A stretch of DNA of 47,373 nucleotides from an uncultured bacterium (GTDB lineage: Bacteria; Calescibacteriota; Calescibacteriia; Calescibacteriales; Calescibacteriaceae). This document shows positions 24,746 through 32,733 of this stretch, one piece after another. The DNA lies in NCBI GenBank assembly GCA_938036315.1, contig CALHPK010000019.1:1-47373 (forward strand). The letters run 5' to 3'. The stretch's first letter is position 1, and each line of letters begins with the position of its first letter. A model generated the notes under the pieces. It did not search any database. It was not told where the DNA came from and saw only the letters and a list, made by a program, of their open reading frames with translations. The position numbers were made by a program, and so were the translations under genes.

Positions 24746-25192
24746 TTAATCATCTGTTATAATTTTCAGAGAAGTTTCTGGGAGATTCCGCGGTCTAACG
24801 TAGATTCCAGAGGCCGAAGCGAGAACTTCACCACCGCTTGTCTTTATAGCTCCATATGTCACTATCTTTCTTCCAATAATTTCGACTACCCTACCTTCGA
24901 CCATCAGTTTTTCCTTCAAGGGAACGGATCTTTTATATTTTACTTGAATTTCGCTAAGGAGGGCTGGGAAGTATTTCTTTGTAGAGAAACTCATCACCTC
25001 ATCTAAAATTAGAGCTATTGCCCCGCCGTGAGCATACCCGGGTGGTCCCTGCATATCCTCTGGAAAAGAGAACTCAAAAAATGCTCTCTCCTCCTCCTCA
25101 ACGTAGTATCCCCAAAAACCACGAGCACAAAAGAAGCAACCAGAATCAGGATGGCATACCTTTATTATCTTTTTCGTATCCATGTTAGACAT
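24746..25192 (-). CDS. PaaI-type hotdog thioesterase
   Basis: Hotdog-fold acyl-CoA thioesterase candidate (148 aa). The central helix motif is AHGGAIALILDEVM, in which HGG and the downstream Asp/Glu form the active site of the PaaI/THEM4 group. The N-terminal CHPDSGCFFC resembles the cysteine-containing lead-in of YiiD/THEM4-like members. Its start is 4 nt from the metallophosphoesterase stop, so both are in one transcript, upstream of which no other lipid gene is found. The acyl substrate is unknown. An ATG three codons downstream is an alternative start. Confidence 0.82.
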   Translation of the reverse strand: MSNMDTKKIIKVCHPDSGCFFCARGFWGYYVEEEERAFFEFSFPEDMQGPPGYAHGGAIALILDEVMSFSTKKYFPALLSEIQVKYKRSVPLKEKLMVEGRVVEIIGRKIVTYGAIKTSGGEVLASASGIYVRPRNLPETSLKIITDD

Positions 25193-25195
25193 TCA

Positions 25196-26269
25196 TTATT
25201 TGAATTCCACCGAAAAATCATCTATAACTCCTCTGGTTGGAGAAACCGCCCTACAACTCAGATTTCTGTTTAATTCACATAAAACTGTATTGAAATCCTC
25301 AACACACTTAACAATTTTAATTTTTACCTCACCTAGTCCGTCATATTCTCTAGTAAATTCTCCTTCTCTGCGAGCACAACCGTACAATGTCGCCCCTCCT
25401 CCTCCAGATGTTATCTGAGATAGCTCATTTATCTGAACCCTACCATATATATGATTGTGGCCAGCAAATACAACTTTTGCGTAAGGATATATCGCCCTGA
25501 ATAAATCCTGACGTAACTCAAGCGCGGACCACTTCGAAAGAGAAAAAACAGGTCTATGGACAAACAAAATAACTGGAAAATTCTTCTGCTTTGCCAACCC
25601 TATATACTCCTTGAGTTTGGTTTCCCACCTATCGCGTTCAACTTCAAGGTTTATCCCAACAAAAGCAACTTCCCCCCACTCAAATCTGAAAAAGCCTTCA
25701 TAGGGAAAATATTTATTCAGCTTAACTATATCTTCGTAACTTTCATATTCATGATTCCCTGGTGAAATAAAGAAAAACGAATCTGAGAATAAAGGTTGGA
25801 AAATTTTCAAAAGCCTTGACCATCTATCTTTGCGTGTCTCATATTGAAAATCACCGACATGGAAAACCATATCTGGAGAAAAATTTAGAATTTTGTCTAC
25901 AAGTTTCTTTAAAAATCCTGTCTTATAAGATGTGTCTCCTATTACAGCAAAGCGTAAGCTACCGGATGGAATCGACAAATTTCCCTCACAAATCTTTGTT
26001 TTATTTACTCGCTGAACCTCATAGTGCAATTTACCAGAACCAACAACATCAAGGTCTATCTCTAAAATACCCGCCCCACATCTTTTTATCCCCCTTTCAT
26101 CTCGATTTAACAGAACGCAGACTTCATCAGGAAAAGAGATGTAGAACACAATCTTGTCCCCCATAATTGATACAGAACATATTTCAATTTCTTCATCTGA
26201 ACAAAAAAGCAACGGTGCAGAGAGAATCAAAAAAATAATTGGAATCCTAAGCCAGGACAAAGCAAACAT
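25196..26269 (-). CDS. Secreted metallophosphoesterase, purple-acid-phosphatase-like
   Basis: Calcineurin-like phosphoesterase (357 aa from the chosen ATG). All five metal-binding blocks are present: GDTSY, GDFQYE, GNHEYE, FVHRP and GHNHIYGR. The tyrosine after GDxx and the final Y of GHNHIY are typical of purple acid phosphatases. An N-terminal hydrophobic segment (RIPIIFLILSAPLLFC) looks like a signal peptide with a weak lipobox. The frame stays open to a TTG at 26314, but that TTG is part of a TTGACA hexamer resembling a promoter -35 box, so the ATG at 26269 is preferred. The substrate is unknown. Confidence 0.8.
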   Translation of the reverse strand: MFALSWLRIPIIFLILSAPLLFCSDEEIEICSVSIMGDKIVFYISFPDEVCVLLNRDERGIKRCGAGILEIDLDVVGSGKLHYEVQRVNKTKICEGNLSIPSGSLRFAVIGDTSYKTGFLKKLVDKILNFSPDMVFHVGDFQYETRKDRWSRLLKIFQPLFSDSFFFISPGNHEYESYEDIVKLNKYFPYEGFFRFEWGEVAFVGINLEVERDRWETKLKEYIGLAKQKNFPVILFVHRPVFSLSKWSALELRQDLFRAIYPYAKVVFAGHNHIYGRVQINELSQITSGGGGATLYGCARREGEFTREYDGLGEVKIKIVKCVEDFNTVLCELNRNLSCRAVSPTRGVIDDFSVEFK

Positions 26270-26410
26270 ATAATCAAAAATATGAATCAACACCACTGTA
26301 AAAACAAATGTCAAAAACCTTATAGAATTTCTTACTTTTTCCGTTCCCTGCTTAATATCAATTAAAAAATTTATATCGCCTTAATCTAACAAAAATCAGG
26401 TTGAATTTTT

Positions 26411-26452
26411 GGCTTTCGGCTTTCGGATTTCAGTTTTCAGCTTTCGGCTATT
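26411..26452. repeat. Six-copy heptanucleotide array
   Basis: Six consecutive 7-bp units: GGCTTTC, GGCTTTC, GGATTTC, AGTTTTC, AGCTTTC, GGCTATT. The unit does not resemble the larger doublets elsewhere in the window. Degenerate heptamer arrays of this type are known from other bacterial genomes, notably cyanobacteria. Confidence 0.85.
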
Positions 26453-26581
26453 ACCCACTGAATCACAAGGAAAAATCTCATCACTGGGAGATTACTAACG
26501 AATGATTTCTATCAAGGTAAAATTATGACACTTAAAGCTTCTGCGATAGAGGCTCACGCACTAAAACTTACAGAGCTATTT

Positions 26582-26607
26582 TTTATCATCCGCCTTTATC
26601 ATCCGCT
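26582..26607. repeat. 13-bp tandem duplication
   Basis: TTTATCATCCGCC at 26582-26594 is followed by TTTATCATCCGCT at 26595-26607, with one mismatch. Confidence 0.85.
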
Positions 26608-26646
26608 GACTTGAAATATAAAAATAAAACTACGATTCTTTATATA

Positions 26647-26664
26647 TTAGGCGGTACCACCTAA
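26647..26664 (+). promoter_or_regulatory. 18-bp near-palindrome at the translation start
   Basis: TTAGGCGGTACCACCTAA is self-complementary except for one base pair and is centred on GGTACC. It lies 10 nt before the ATG at 26675, exactly where a ribosome site is expected. It could be an operator for a dimeric regulator, or an RNA hairpin masking the weak TAGGCGG ribosome site. Confidence 0.5.
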
Positions 26665-26674
26665 TGATTATAAT

Positions 26675-28465
26675 ATGAGTGCAAAAACAAAGTTCAGTCC
26701 ATCAGATCTACTTGTGATATTTCTTTGCACTCTATCTCTGATTCAAACTACAGCTGATGTATCAATATGCGAAGTCCCAATAAGTTCGCCACCACGCATA
26801 GTATTTATTCCAAAAGAAACAGCAAGAAATAAGATAAAACTCAAAGGAGAAACATGCGCAAGATGCGACGTAATAGCAGAAGTTGGGGGGCAGAAATTTA
26901 CATCAAAAGCAAACGAAAGAGGCTTTTTTGAACTTGAGGTTCCTCTCATCAGGAACCAAGAAAACGTAATCAGAATAATGGGAGCTTCAGGCAGGAGACT
27001 ATCTCCACCTGCAGAGTACAGAGTCGTCCAGAAAGAACTAAAGGCTATTACCAATTTTCAGTCCGCGCCAGAGATAGATTATGGGAGCATCCCGAAATTC
27101 ACAAATGACCCGGGAGTTTCAATATTCGGCAGAACTATTCCAAAAACTAAAGTTGTCGCCACGGGTGGTTCTGCAGTAGCACAAGCGTTTTCAGATCCTG
27201 ATGGTTTTTTCGAAATTCTTGTGTTCCTAAAGTTTGATACGCTAAACCAAATCGAGATATATGCAGAGGACCCCCAAGGTTTCACATCGGAAAAAAGCCT
27301 GGTAAAGATCTATCAAATAACAAAAGCCCCACCAGCTCCAAATACAGAGCCACTACCTAAAATGACAAACAAAGAAGTCATAAAAATAAAGGGAGAGACT
27401 GTCCCTGAACTCACCGTAAAGTTAGTTTACCCAACAGGCGCGGAAGCAGAAAGTAAAGCAGATGACAAAGGAAAGTTCACCATAGACGTAAGCCTGATCC
27501 CTAATTCTGAAAACAAATTCAGGCTGTATACTGTAGACCCAGCTGGTAATTTATCTGCTCCATATGATATCTCCATAATACAAGATAACATCCCACCATC
27601 TCCACTTGAAGTTAAGTTTTATCCATCTAAGGCGTACCAGGATAAAATAACACTAATAGGGAAAGGTGAACCTGATACTGTAGCTATAGCTCAAGTTGGA
27701 GAGAAAGAATTTGAGATAGGCATCATTGACAAAGCCGGTGAGCTCGTAGCAGAAGTACCAATATTAAAATACAAAAGACAAACAAGAAGGAACATTATAA
27801 ACATATTCATTGAAGACGAGGCTGGAAACAGATCTTCTCCATCTATCATAGTTGTTGATGCTATCCCCCAGATAAGAAGAATTAACATCGACTTTGGTCT
27901 CGGTTTGCACACATTTACAGAACTTTTTACTGCCGATTTCTTCAGGGCTATCAGAAAAAGATCTTACGATTTCTGGGGACTTGCAACAGAAATTGATATA
28001 TCCTATTTGCTACAGCGCGGTAGCGGACTTGTAATAGGAGGAATTTCAGGACTTTCCATCTCACAAGCTCAACAAATTGATTTCCCTATCACACCAGGAA
28101 CTAGTGTAGTGGGAGATATTAAGGAAGTGAGCAAACTTTCATTCACGACAATATATCTTGTAGGATTTGGAGGTTTCTGCTTAATATTTGAGAACATCGA
28201 TCTGAAATTCGGCATGGGGGTAGGTCCTCTTTTCATCACCAAAACCGGACCGGCAAACATAGAGGGTCAAATAAGGAGAGTAAGTAGCATATACTCTGGA
28301 ACGGTAGTAAAACTCAGCTTCAAATTCAGATATTTCATTTCGGAGGGGGTAGATATTCACAGTGGACTGGCACTGGGGTACTCTCCTGTGAAGGGATTCC
28401 CCGAGATAAGCATCTTTGATGCTGGAGGGCTAACTCTGAAGCTCGGAATTGGCTTTTCTCTTTAA
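26675..28465 (+). CDS. Secreted protein with four Ig-like domains and a C-terminal barrel
   Basis: Unknown function (596 aa). A signal peptide spans about residues 10-28 (LLVIFLCTLSLIQTTA). Four similar beta-sandwich units follow, roughly at 38-120, 135-222, 228-312 and 312-402. Each has a KIKLKGE-like strand (IKLKGETC, VSIFGRTIP, IKIKGETVP, ITLIGKGEP), an ExxV core and an AxGNxSxP-like end. Residues 405-596 alternate hydrophobic and polar residues with many glycines (GLGLHTFTEL, FGMGVGPLF, LGIGFSL), suggesting a small outer-membrane barrel. The likely picture is a barrel anchor presenting Ig domains in the periplasm or outside. The last 36 nt overlap the convergent rplP. Confidence 0.65.
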   Translation: MSAKTKFSPSDLLVIFLCTLSLIQTTADVSICEVPISSPPRIVFIPKETARNKIKLKGETCARCDVIAEVGGQKFTSKANERGFFELEVPLIRNQENVIRIMGASGRRLSPPAEYRVVQKELKAITNFQSAPEIDYGSIPKFTNDPGVSIFGRTIPKTKVVATGGSAVAQAFSDPDGFFEILVFLKFDTLNQIEIYAEDPQGFTSEKSLVKIYQITKAPPAPNTEPLPKMTNKEVIKIKGETVPELTVKLVYPTGAEAESKADDKGKFTIDVSLIPNSENKFRLYTVDPAGNLSAPYDISIIQDNIPPSPLEVKFYPSKAYQDKITLIGKGEPDTVAIAQVGEKEFEIGIIDKAGELVAEVPILKYKRQTRRNIINIFIEDEAGNRSSPSIIVVDAIPQIRRINIDFGLGLHTFTELFTADFFRAIRKRSYDFWGLATEIDISYLLQRGSGLVIGGISGLSISQAQQIDFPITPGTSVVGDIKEVSKLSFTTIYLVGFGGFCLIFENIDLKFGMGVGPLFITKTGPANIEGQIRRVSSIYSGTVVKLSFKFRYFISEGVDIHSGLALGYSPVKGFPEISIFDAGGLTLKLGIGFSL

Positions 28466-28888
28466 TTCTATCCATAGATTTCTTTGCACGATTGTAGTTT
28501 TATATTGAAGCTTATCTGATGCGAGCTTTAGAGCATGCAAAGCATCTGACTCTGATACACCGTCGACTTCGAATAAAACTGCACCTGCTTTAACTCTTGC
28601 CTCATACCCCACAACGTCGCCCTTACCTCCCCCCATACGTGTCTCCGCTGGCTTTTTTGTCACAGGCTTCCAGGGGAATATTCTTATCCATAGCTTGGCT
28701 GACGATGGTAAGTTCCTTACTATAGTAAGCCTACAGGCTTCTATCTGCCTTGCAGAAATCCTCGCAGGTTCTAAAATTTTTAACCCCCATCTTCCAAAAA
28801 CAACAGTATTCCCTCTTAAGGCAACCCCTCTCAATCTACCCTTACGCCACTTTCTGTATTTGAGCTTTTTTGGTTGTAGCAAAGACAT
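28430..28888 (-). CDS. rplP: 50S ribosomal protein L16, isolated gene
   Basis: Large-subunit protein L16 (152 aa from the ATG at 28888), placed near the A site and peptidyl-transferase centre. Recognisable blocks are LQPKKLKYRKWRKGRLRG at the start, ARISARQIEACRLTI, LWIRIFPWKPVTKKPAE and RMGGGKGDVVGYEARV, then ALKLASDKLQYKTTIV. An upstream frame adds nine residues but has no family match. The C-terminus is extended by about 15 residues. No rpsC, rpmC or other ribosomal gene is near. It follows two lipoprotein genes and overlaps the convergent Ig/barrel gene by 36 nt. Some blocks deviate from consensus (GDVVGYEARV for the usual EYWVAV region). Confidence 0.9.
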   Translation of the reverse strand: MSLLQPKKLKYRKWRKGRLRGVALRGNTVVFGRWGLKILEPARISARQIEACRLTIVRNLPSSAKLWIRIFPWKPVTKKPAETRMGGGKGDVVGYEARVKAGAVLFEVDGVSESDALHALKLASDKLQYKTTIVQRNLWIELKRKANSELQS

Positions 28889-28913
28889 AGTCAAAAAATA
28901 AAAATATAGACAC

Positions 28914-28930
28914 AAAAATTAGAGATTTTC
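28914..28930 (-). promoter_or_regulatory. 17-bp sequence shared with the phoH upstream region
   Basis: On the minus strand GAAAATCTCTAATTTTT lies 25 nt before the rplP ATG. The identical 17 bases occur at 33752-33768 before phoH. It may be a shared promoter or regulator site. Confidence 0.4.
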
Positions 28931-28960
28931 AATAAAAGTAACACCGATCAGATATAGGTC

Positions 28961-29032
28961 AGATTTAGATAACCTTTACAGATTAGATTTAGATAACCTT
29001 TATAGGTTAGATTTAGATAACCTTTACACACC
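28961..29032. repeat. Three 24-bp tandem repeats crossing a stop codon
   Basis: Units start at 28961, 28985 and 29009. Each begins AGATTTAGATAACCTTTA and the ends vary. The third unit contains the stop codon (29013-29015) and last codons of the 361-residue lipoprotein gene, so its 3' end has been copied twice into the spacer before rplP. Confidence 0.92.
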
Positions 29033-30098
29033 ACGAAAAAAAGTCGTTAATCAAATTGCCAGAAGAATCAGAAAGGCGAGGGAGCACATATATCTTTATA
29101 ATTGCATCTGAAGAAATACCATCTCCAAAATCCACAAAAATCTTATTTCTATAAATGTATAGCTTTATGGGATCAGATATACTATTTCTCTTTATAAGTT
29201 CCACCGTGTCAAAAACTTTGTAAACCTCTGAAAAGACTACTCTCCTACCATTCTTTTCTAAAATAAAATTATCCAAGACTGACAACTCGTCAAGTTCCTC
29301 ATCTTCTCTGAAGCGTATCTCAAGGCCACGTAGAAAATCAACCTCAGCACACTGCCTGACACAAAAATCAGGAGAACATCCCACTATATAAGGTGGACTA
29401 AAATCAAAAGACCTGAATCTTGCTTTGTACGACAAAGTCCCAGGATTATTTTGATATGGCAATGAAACAACATTTGTGACCTCAATCCTGTAATTAGTGG
29501 ACAAAGATATGGCTCCCGCAGAAACTACAACAGAATTGCTATACAATGACATCCTCACAGGAACAATTTCCTCTTCTAGCGAAGGCTTTATCATAATAAG
29601 CCTGACAGTTTCTTCGTCTATAACATCAGGATTCACAGCATATGCAAAGGATACATACATTGTATTTTCAAGCGGAAAATTTTTCTCTCCATCAGTTGGC
29701 ATAGAATCTGGCCGGAAAATTAAGGGGCTAAATTCTCCCTCGGCGAAGAATGCCCAAAAAGTCACTTCACTCCCGTAACCGAAGTAAACCATATATGTCC
29801 CTTCAGCTCTTTCTATGGGGGTAAAGTATACTCTGAATTTCTTGTCAATCTCTTCAATACTAATTGTACCTGGTACATCGCCCCCATCTCTCCAGACTGA
29901 AAAAACAATTTTTCCGACTTCAGGCTTTACTGCTAAGTCAACATATATAGTTAGATCAGATGGGAAGACCGAGGATTTATTTTGTGGGTAGAACGATAAA
30001 ATAATTTGATCTACAACATTGGCAGAGGTTTGGTTTTCGCTTTTACAGCTACAGAATAGTAAGATAAAAAATAGAAACAAGGGGCATTTTCTTATCAT
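29013..30098 (-). CDS. Lipoprotein with Ig-like segments
   Basis: Unknown function (361 aa). The N-terminus IRKCPLFLFFILLFCSC is a lipoprotein signal peptide, with Cys18 as probable lipidation site, followed by a short polar linker. Segments such as YPQNKSSVFPSDLTIYVDL and FPLENTMYVSFAYAVNP resemble SbsA-type Ig domains that begin with P-x-N/D-G and a strand. Two cysteines in CSPDFCVRQC may form disulfides. A strong GGAGGTGA precedes the ATG, and the gap to the preceding kelch lipoprotein is 1 nt, so the two are co-expressed and may interact. Confidence 0.65.
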   Translation of the reverse strand: MIRKCPLFLFFILLFCSCKSENQTSANVVDQIILSFYPQNKSSVFPSDLTIYVDLAVKPEVGKIVFSVWRDGGDVPGTISIEEIDKKFRVYFTPIERAEGTYMVYFGYGSEVTFWAFFAEGEFSPLIFRPDSMPTDGEKNFPLENTMYVSFAYAVNPDVIDEETVRLIMIKPSLEEEIVPVRMSLYSNSVVVSAGAISLSTNYRIEVTNVVSLPYQNNPGTLSYKARFRSFDFSPPYIVGCSPDFCVRQCAEVDFLRGLEIRFREDEELDELSVLDNFILEKNGRRVVFSEVYKVFDTVELIKRNSISDPIKLYIYRNKIFVDFGDGISSDAIIKIYVLPRLSDSSGNLINDFFSWCVKVI

Positions 30099-30099
30099 A

Positions 30100-31794
30100 T
30101 TATTTCACCTCCTCTCCGATATCTATTCCTACTGTTGTTATCCCTTCTGGGAATTCGACACTTCCAATAAATGAAACCTGAGCTTTTCCCTCTTTATTGC
30201 CACCCACCATTATGAGATATTCATCTGCAAACAAAAATGCCCATCCACCTTCTGAAGTGTAAACCGCCCTTTTGATTTGCTTTATTCCATCTTGCGAAAG
30301 TATAAGTATCTCTGAAGATGGAACAACAGCGGATGTCTGCCCTTCCTGAAATGTGATATAATCAAATCCACCAAACATAACAGCTTTTCCTTCCGATAGC
30401 TTAATAAAAGAAAATCCTTTCTTGCTTTTTTTCAACTGCCCTACCTCCTTGGGCAGATCTTCTTTACTAACACTGACACTCTCTTTATCCCAGGTTATAA
30501 AATATATTTGCCCATAACTTCCGGCAACCAGAAGTTTTGCTCCAAGCTTTAGAGCCTTACAATTGCCAAAACTTTGAATTCCTTCAATTTTCACTGTCTC
30601 AGCAGACACAATTCCGGCATCTAATCCCTTTTTATAGATTCTGGTAATCTGCGGAGCAGAACCTATTCCCCCGATAATGTAAGCCCGCAAGTCGTCTTCA
30701 GCAAAGCATGCTCCAAAATCCCCAGGGTTCTCAACGGTATATAAGAACCTTTTGATTTCTGCTGGCTTACTCTGTGTAATAGCGTGAGGAAATATCTCAA
30801 CCCTCCGATCCCATACACCACCCTCTCCTACTCCCCCCACAACTACCACATTCTGATCAGTAGAGAACATATAATTTTTAAAGCGGGGAAGTACCTTAGT
30901 TATTCTAAGGAAAATATCAAAATATGGATCGTATACTTCAAGAAATGGGACAGGTTTCATAAGCGAATCAAGTCCCCCAGATATAGCAACTCTACCGTCA
31001 GAGATCAAAGAGATAGCTCCAAATATCCTTGGGAAATTCATAACCGGACCGGTCACGATGCTTAGGTTCTCCTCATCTACGATATCGCATGTTCGCAGAA
31101 CCCTATGAGTCAGAATATCCATTCCGCCACAAAGTAGAAATTTTCTGAAACCAGTTTTTATGTTTTGATCAAGCTGAACAGCCATCGGATATGCTCTTGT
31201 ACTGGAAAGGACACCTGGAAAAATATCTGATTCAGCGACTGGGGAGAGAATTCCTATAGTTTGGTTCATCTGCTCAGGATCAAAAATAGGAGTTCTTCCT
31301 ATAGCTACGAGTCCTTTGTATTCTCTTTTAATCAGAAGATCTTCAAATCGTTCTTTACACAGCTCATCTGCTTGCGGAGTTAAGACCTTTATTTCAAGAT
31401 AGGTTTTCCTCAAATAAGGTAGGTATGGTAAAATAACCGAAACAGAGAGTTTTTCGGGTAATATTTTTATCTCAACATCTCCTTTACTTTCCCATATGCC
31501 ATTACTTTTATTAAAAACTTTCACGTCTTTAGCTTTGGTGTCTGAAGTTTCGCCAATCTTAGCTGTAAAGTATCCGGCCAGAATCGGTTGAACCTCATTA
31601 CTTGGCAGTATCTCTATAAATTCAATTATGAAGCAAGAAAAATTTGTAATCTTCTGTGTATAGTAGAAATCAGCATTAAAGTGTTTTCCTGTTTCTACTG
31701 ATTTACCTCCCTTTGGGCAACCTATTGGAATTGCTAAAATAAAAGATAATGCCAATATTTTCAGGATCTCCTTTGTTTTTTCATTTTCAATCAT
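30100..31794 (-). CDS. Kelch-like beta-propeller lipoprotein
   Basis: Secreted protein (564 aa) with a signal peptide ending in LAIPIGC (Cys26). After an N-terminal beta domain to about residue 160, kelch-style repeats follow. Each has a double-glycine strand end: LLCGGMDILTH, RVAISGGLDSL, VVVVGGVGEGG, AYIIGGIGSA, LLVAGSYG, AVMFGGFDY, LIMVGGNKEG. About six to seven blades are likely. Kelch propellers are usually binding scaffolds. The partner here may be the lipoprotein encoded 1 nt downstream. The ATG overlaps the tyrA stop by 8 nt, so a housekeeping gene and a surface gene share one transcript. Confidence 0.75.
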   Translation of the reverse strand: MIENEKTKEILKILALSFILAIPIGCPKGGKSVETGKHFNADFYYTQKITNFSCFIIEFIEILPSNEVQPILAGYFTAKIGETSDTKAKDVKVFNKSNGIWESKGDVEIKILPEKLSVSVILPYLPYLRKTYLEIKVLTPQADELCKERFEDLLIKREYKGLVAIGRTPIFDPEQMNQTIGILSPVAESDIFPGVLSSTRAYPMAVQLDQNIKTGFRKFLLCGGMDILTHRVLRTCDIVDEENLSIVTGPVMNFPRIFGAISLISDGRVAISGGLDSLMKPVPFLEVYDPYFDIFLRITKVLPRFKNYMFSTDQNVVVVGGVGEGGVWDRRVEIFPHAITQSKPAEIKRFLYTVENPGDFGACFAEDDLRAYIIGGIGSAPQITRIYKKGLDAGIVSAETVKIEGIQSFGNCKALKLGAKLLVAGSYGQIYFITWDKESVSVSKEDLPKEVGQLKKSKKGFSFIKLSEGKAVMFGGFDYITFQEGQTSAVVPSSEILILSQDGIKQIKRAVYTSEGGWAFLFADEYLIMVGGNKEGKAQVSFIGSVEFPEGITTVGIDIGEEVK

Positions 31795-32611
31795 CCTTTA
31801 TTACTTTTTTGGCTCTTTCTATATATTTTAATAGTTTATTTCGATCTTTTGCTTTTATGAGTCTTAGTATTTTTTTTATCTCGGCTAAAAATTCTGATGC
31901 AGATTTATATGAGAAATCGCCGTTATCAATGAGGATATCGGCCCACATTTGTGCGGGGCTTTTAGCCACCCGAGTTATATCTTGGAAACTTCCTCCAAAA
32001 AACTTTTGAACCTTTCCTGCATTATTATTCACACACCTTAATGTAGCAAAGGCTATAATATGTGGAAGATGAGATACATACGCCAGAATTTTATCATGCT
32101 CTTTTGGGTGAACCTTAACAATTTTTGCTCCAACCAGTTCCCACACATACGAAACAGTATTTTTCGATACCTGATCTGACCAACCTGAGATTACACACAC
32201 TTTGTCCTTAAACAGAGAAGGTGAGGCATGCTCTACTCCGCTTTTTTCTGTACCTGCTATAGGATGAGAGCCACAGAATCTGAATCTATGCTTTCTGCAA
32301 AGCCTCTCGAAGGTCCTCTTTGTACTCCCGACATCCGAGAGTATTCCGTCAAAACCTTTTATTTTTTTCATCACGTCTTCATATAGCCCCAGGTGTACAC
32401 AGATAAATGATATATCTGCCTGATGTGCAAGGCGAAGATCTGTTCCGCCGTCATCTATTATACCATTCTCAACAGCGTATTTTATTGTATCTTCCCGCCG
32501 AGAGATTCCTATGACCTTTAATTTATGTTTTTGATTCAGCTTTAATCCCCAAGCCAGCGATCCACCTATTTGCCCAAGCCCAATAACACAAACAACCCTG
32601 ATATCATCCAT
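31787..32611 (-). CDS. tyrA: Prephenate dehydrogenase
   Basis: NAD(P)-dependent oxidative decarboxylation of prephenate (or arogenate) for tyrosine (274 aa). The Rossmann loop is CVIGLGQIGGSLAWG at 8-22. Downstream motifs are ILSDVGSTKR, CGSHPIAGTEKSGV with the catalytic histidine, and AYVSHLPHIIAF with the second histidine. The length fits a stand-alone enzyme without chorismate mutase or ACT domains. No other aromatic pathway gene is beside it except trpB2 about 19 kb away. Its stop overlaps the kelch lipoprotein start. Confidence 0.9.
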   Translation of the reverse strand: MDDIRVVCVIGLGQIGGSLAWGLKLNQKHKLKVIGISRREDTIKYAVENGIIDDGGTDLRLAHQADISFICVHLGLYEDVMKKIKGFDGILSDVGSTKRTFERLCRKHRFRFCGSHPIAGTEKSGVEHASPSLFKDKVCVISGWSDQVSKNTVSYVWELVGAKIVKVHPKEHDKILAYVSHLPHIIAFATLRCVNNNAGKVQKFFGGSFQDITRVAKSPAQMWADILIDNGDFSYKSASEFLAEIKKILRLIKAKDRNKLLKYIERAKKVIKDD

Positions 32612-32614
32612 ATA

Positions 32615-32695
32615 ATTAGATTATATCTTTATTAGATTATATATTTTTTTATACCTGCTCTCATCCGGAAAATTTTTGTGAACCAATGAACCAAT
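32615..32695. repeat. Two small tandem duplications before tyrA
   Basis: ATTAGATTATAT occurs at 32615-32626 and 32631-32642 (16-bp period). GAACCAAT occurs at 32680-32687 and 32688-32695 directly in tandem. Both lie in the 122-bp gap between phoH and tyrA. Confidence 0.75.
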
Positions 32696-32733
32696 ATTGA
32701 GAAATACAAAAGACACTCTTTTACTCAACCGCA

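Larger units (their letters stand above)
26315..26674. other. Intergenic region with several small repeats
   Basis: A 360-bp divergent spacer. It holds a heptamer array (26411-26452), a 13-bp tandem doublet (26582-26607) and an 18-bp near-palindrome (26647-26664) in front of the Ig/barrel gene. A 29-codon frame at 26525-26614 has a weak ribosome site and crosses the 13-bp doublet, so I do not call it a gene. Confidence 0.6.

Noticed and set aside
26525-26614. 29-codon small gene in the 26.5-kb spacer
   Set aside because: Weak AAGG site only, crosses the 13-bp tandem doublet, and the peptide has no recognisable feature.
28889-28915. Nine-residue N-terminal extension of L16
   Set aside because: L16 proteins begin right before LQPKKLKYRKW; the extension is hydrophobic and non-conserved.
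28961-29032. CRISPR-like array
   Set aside because: The three 24-bp units are directly contiguous with no spacers, are imperfect, and the last includes a gene's stop codon.
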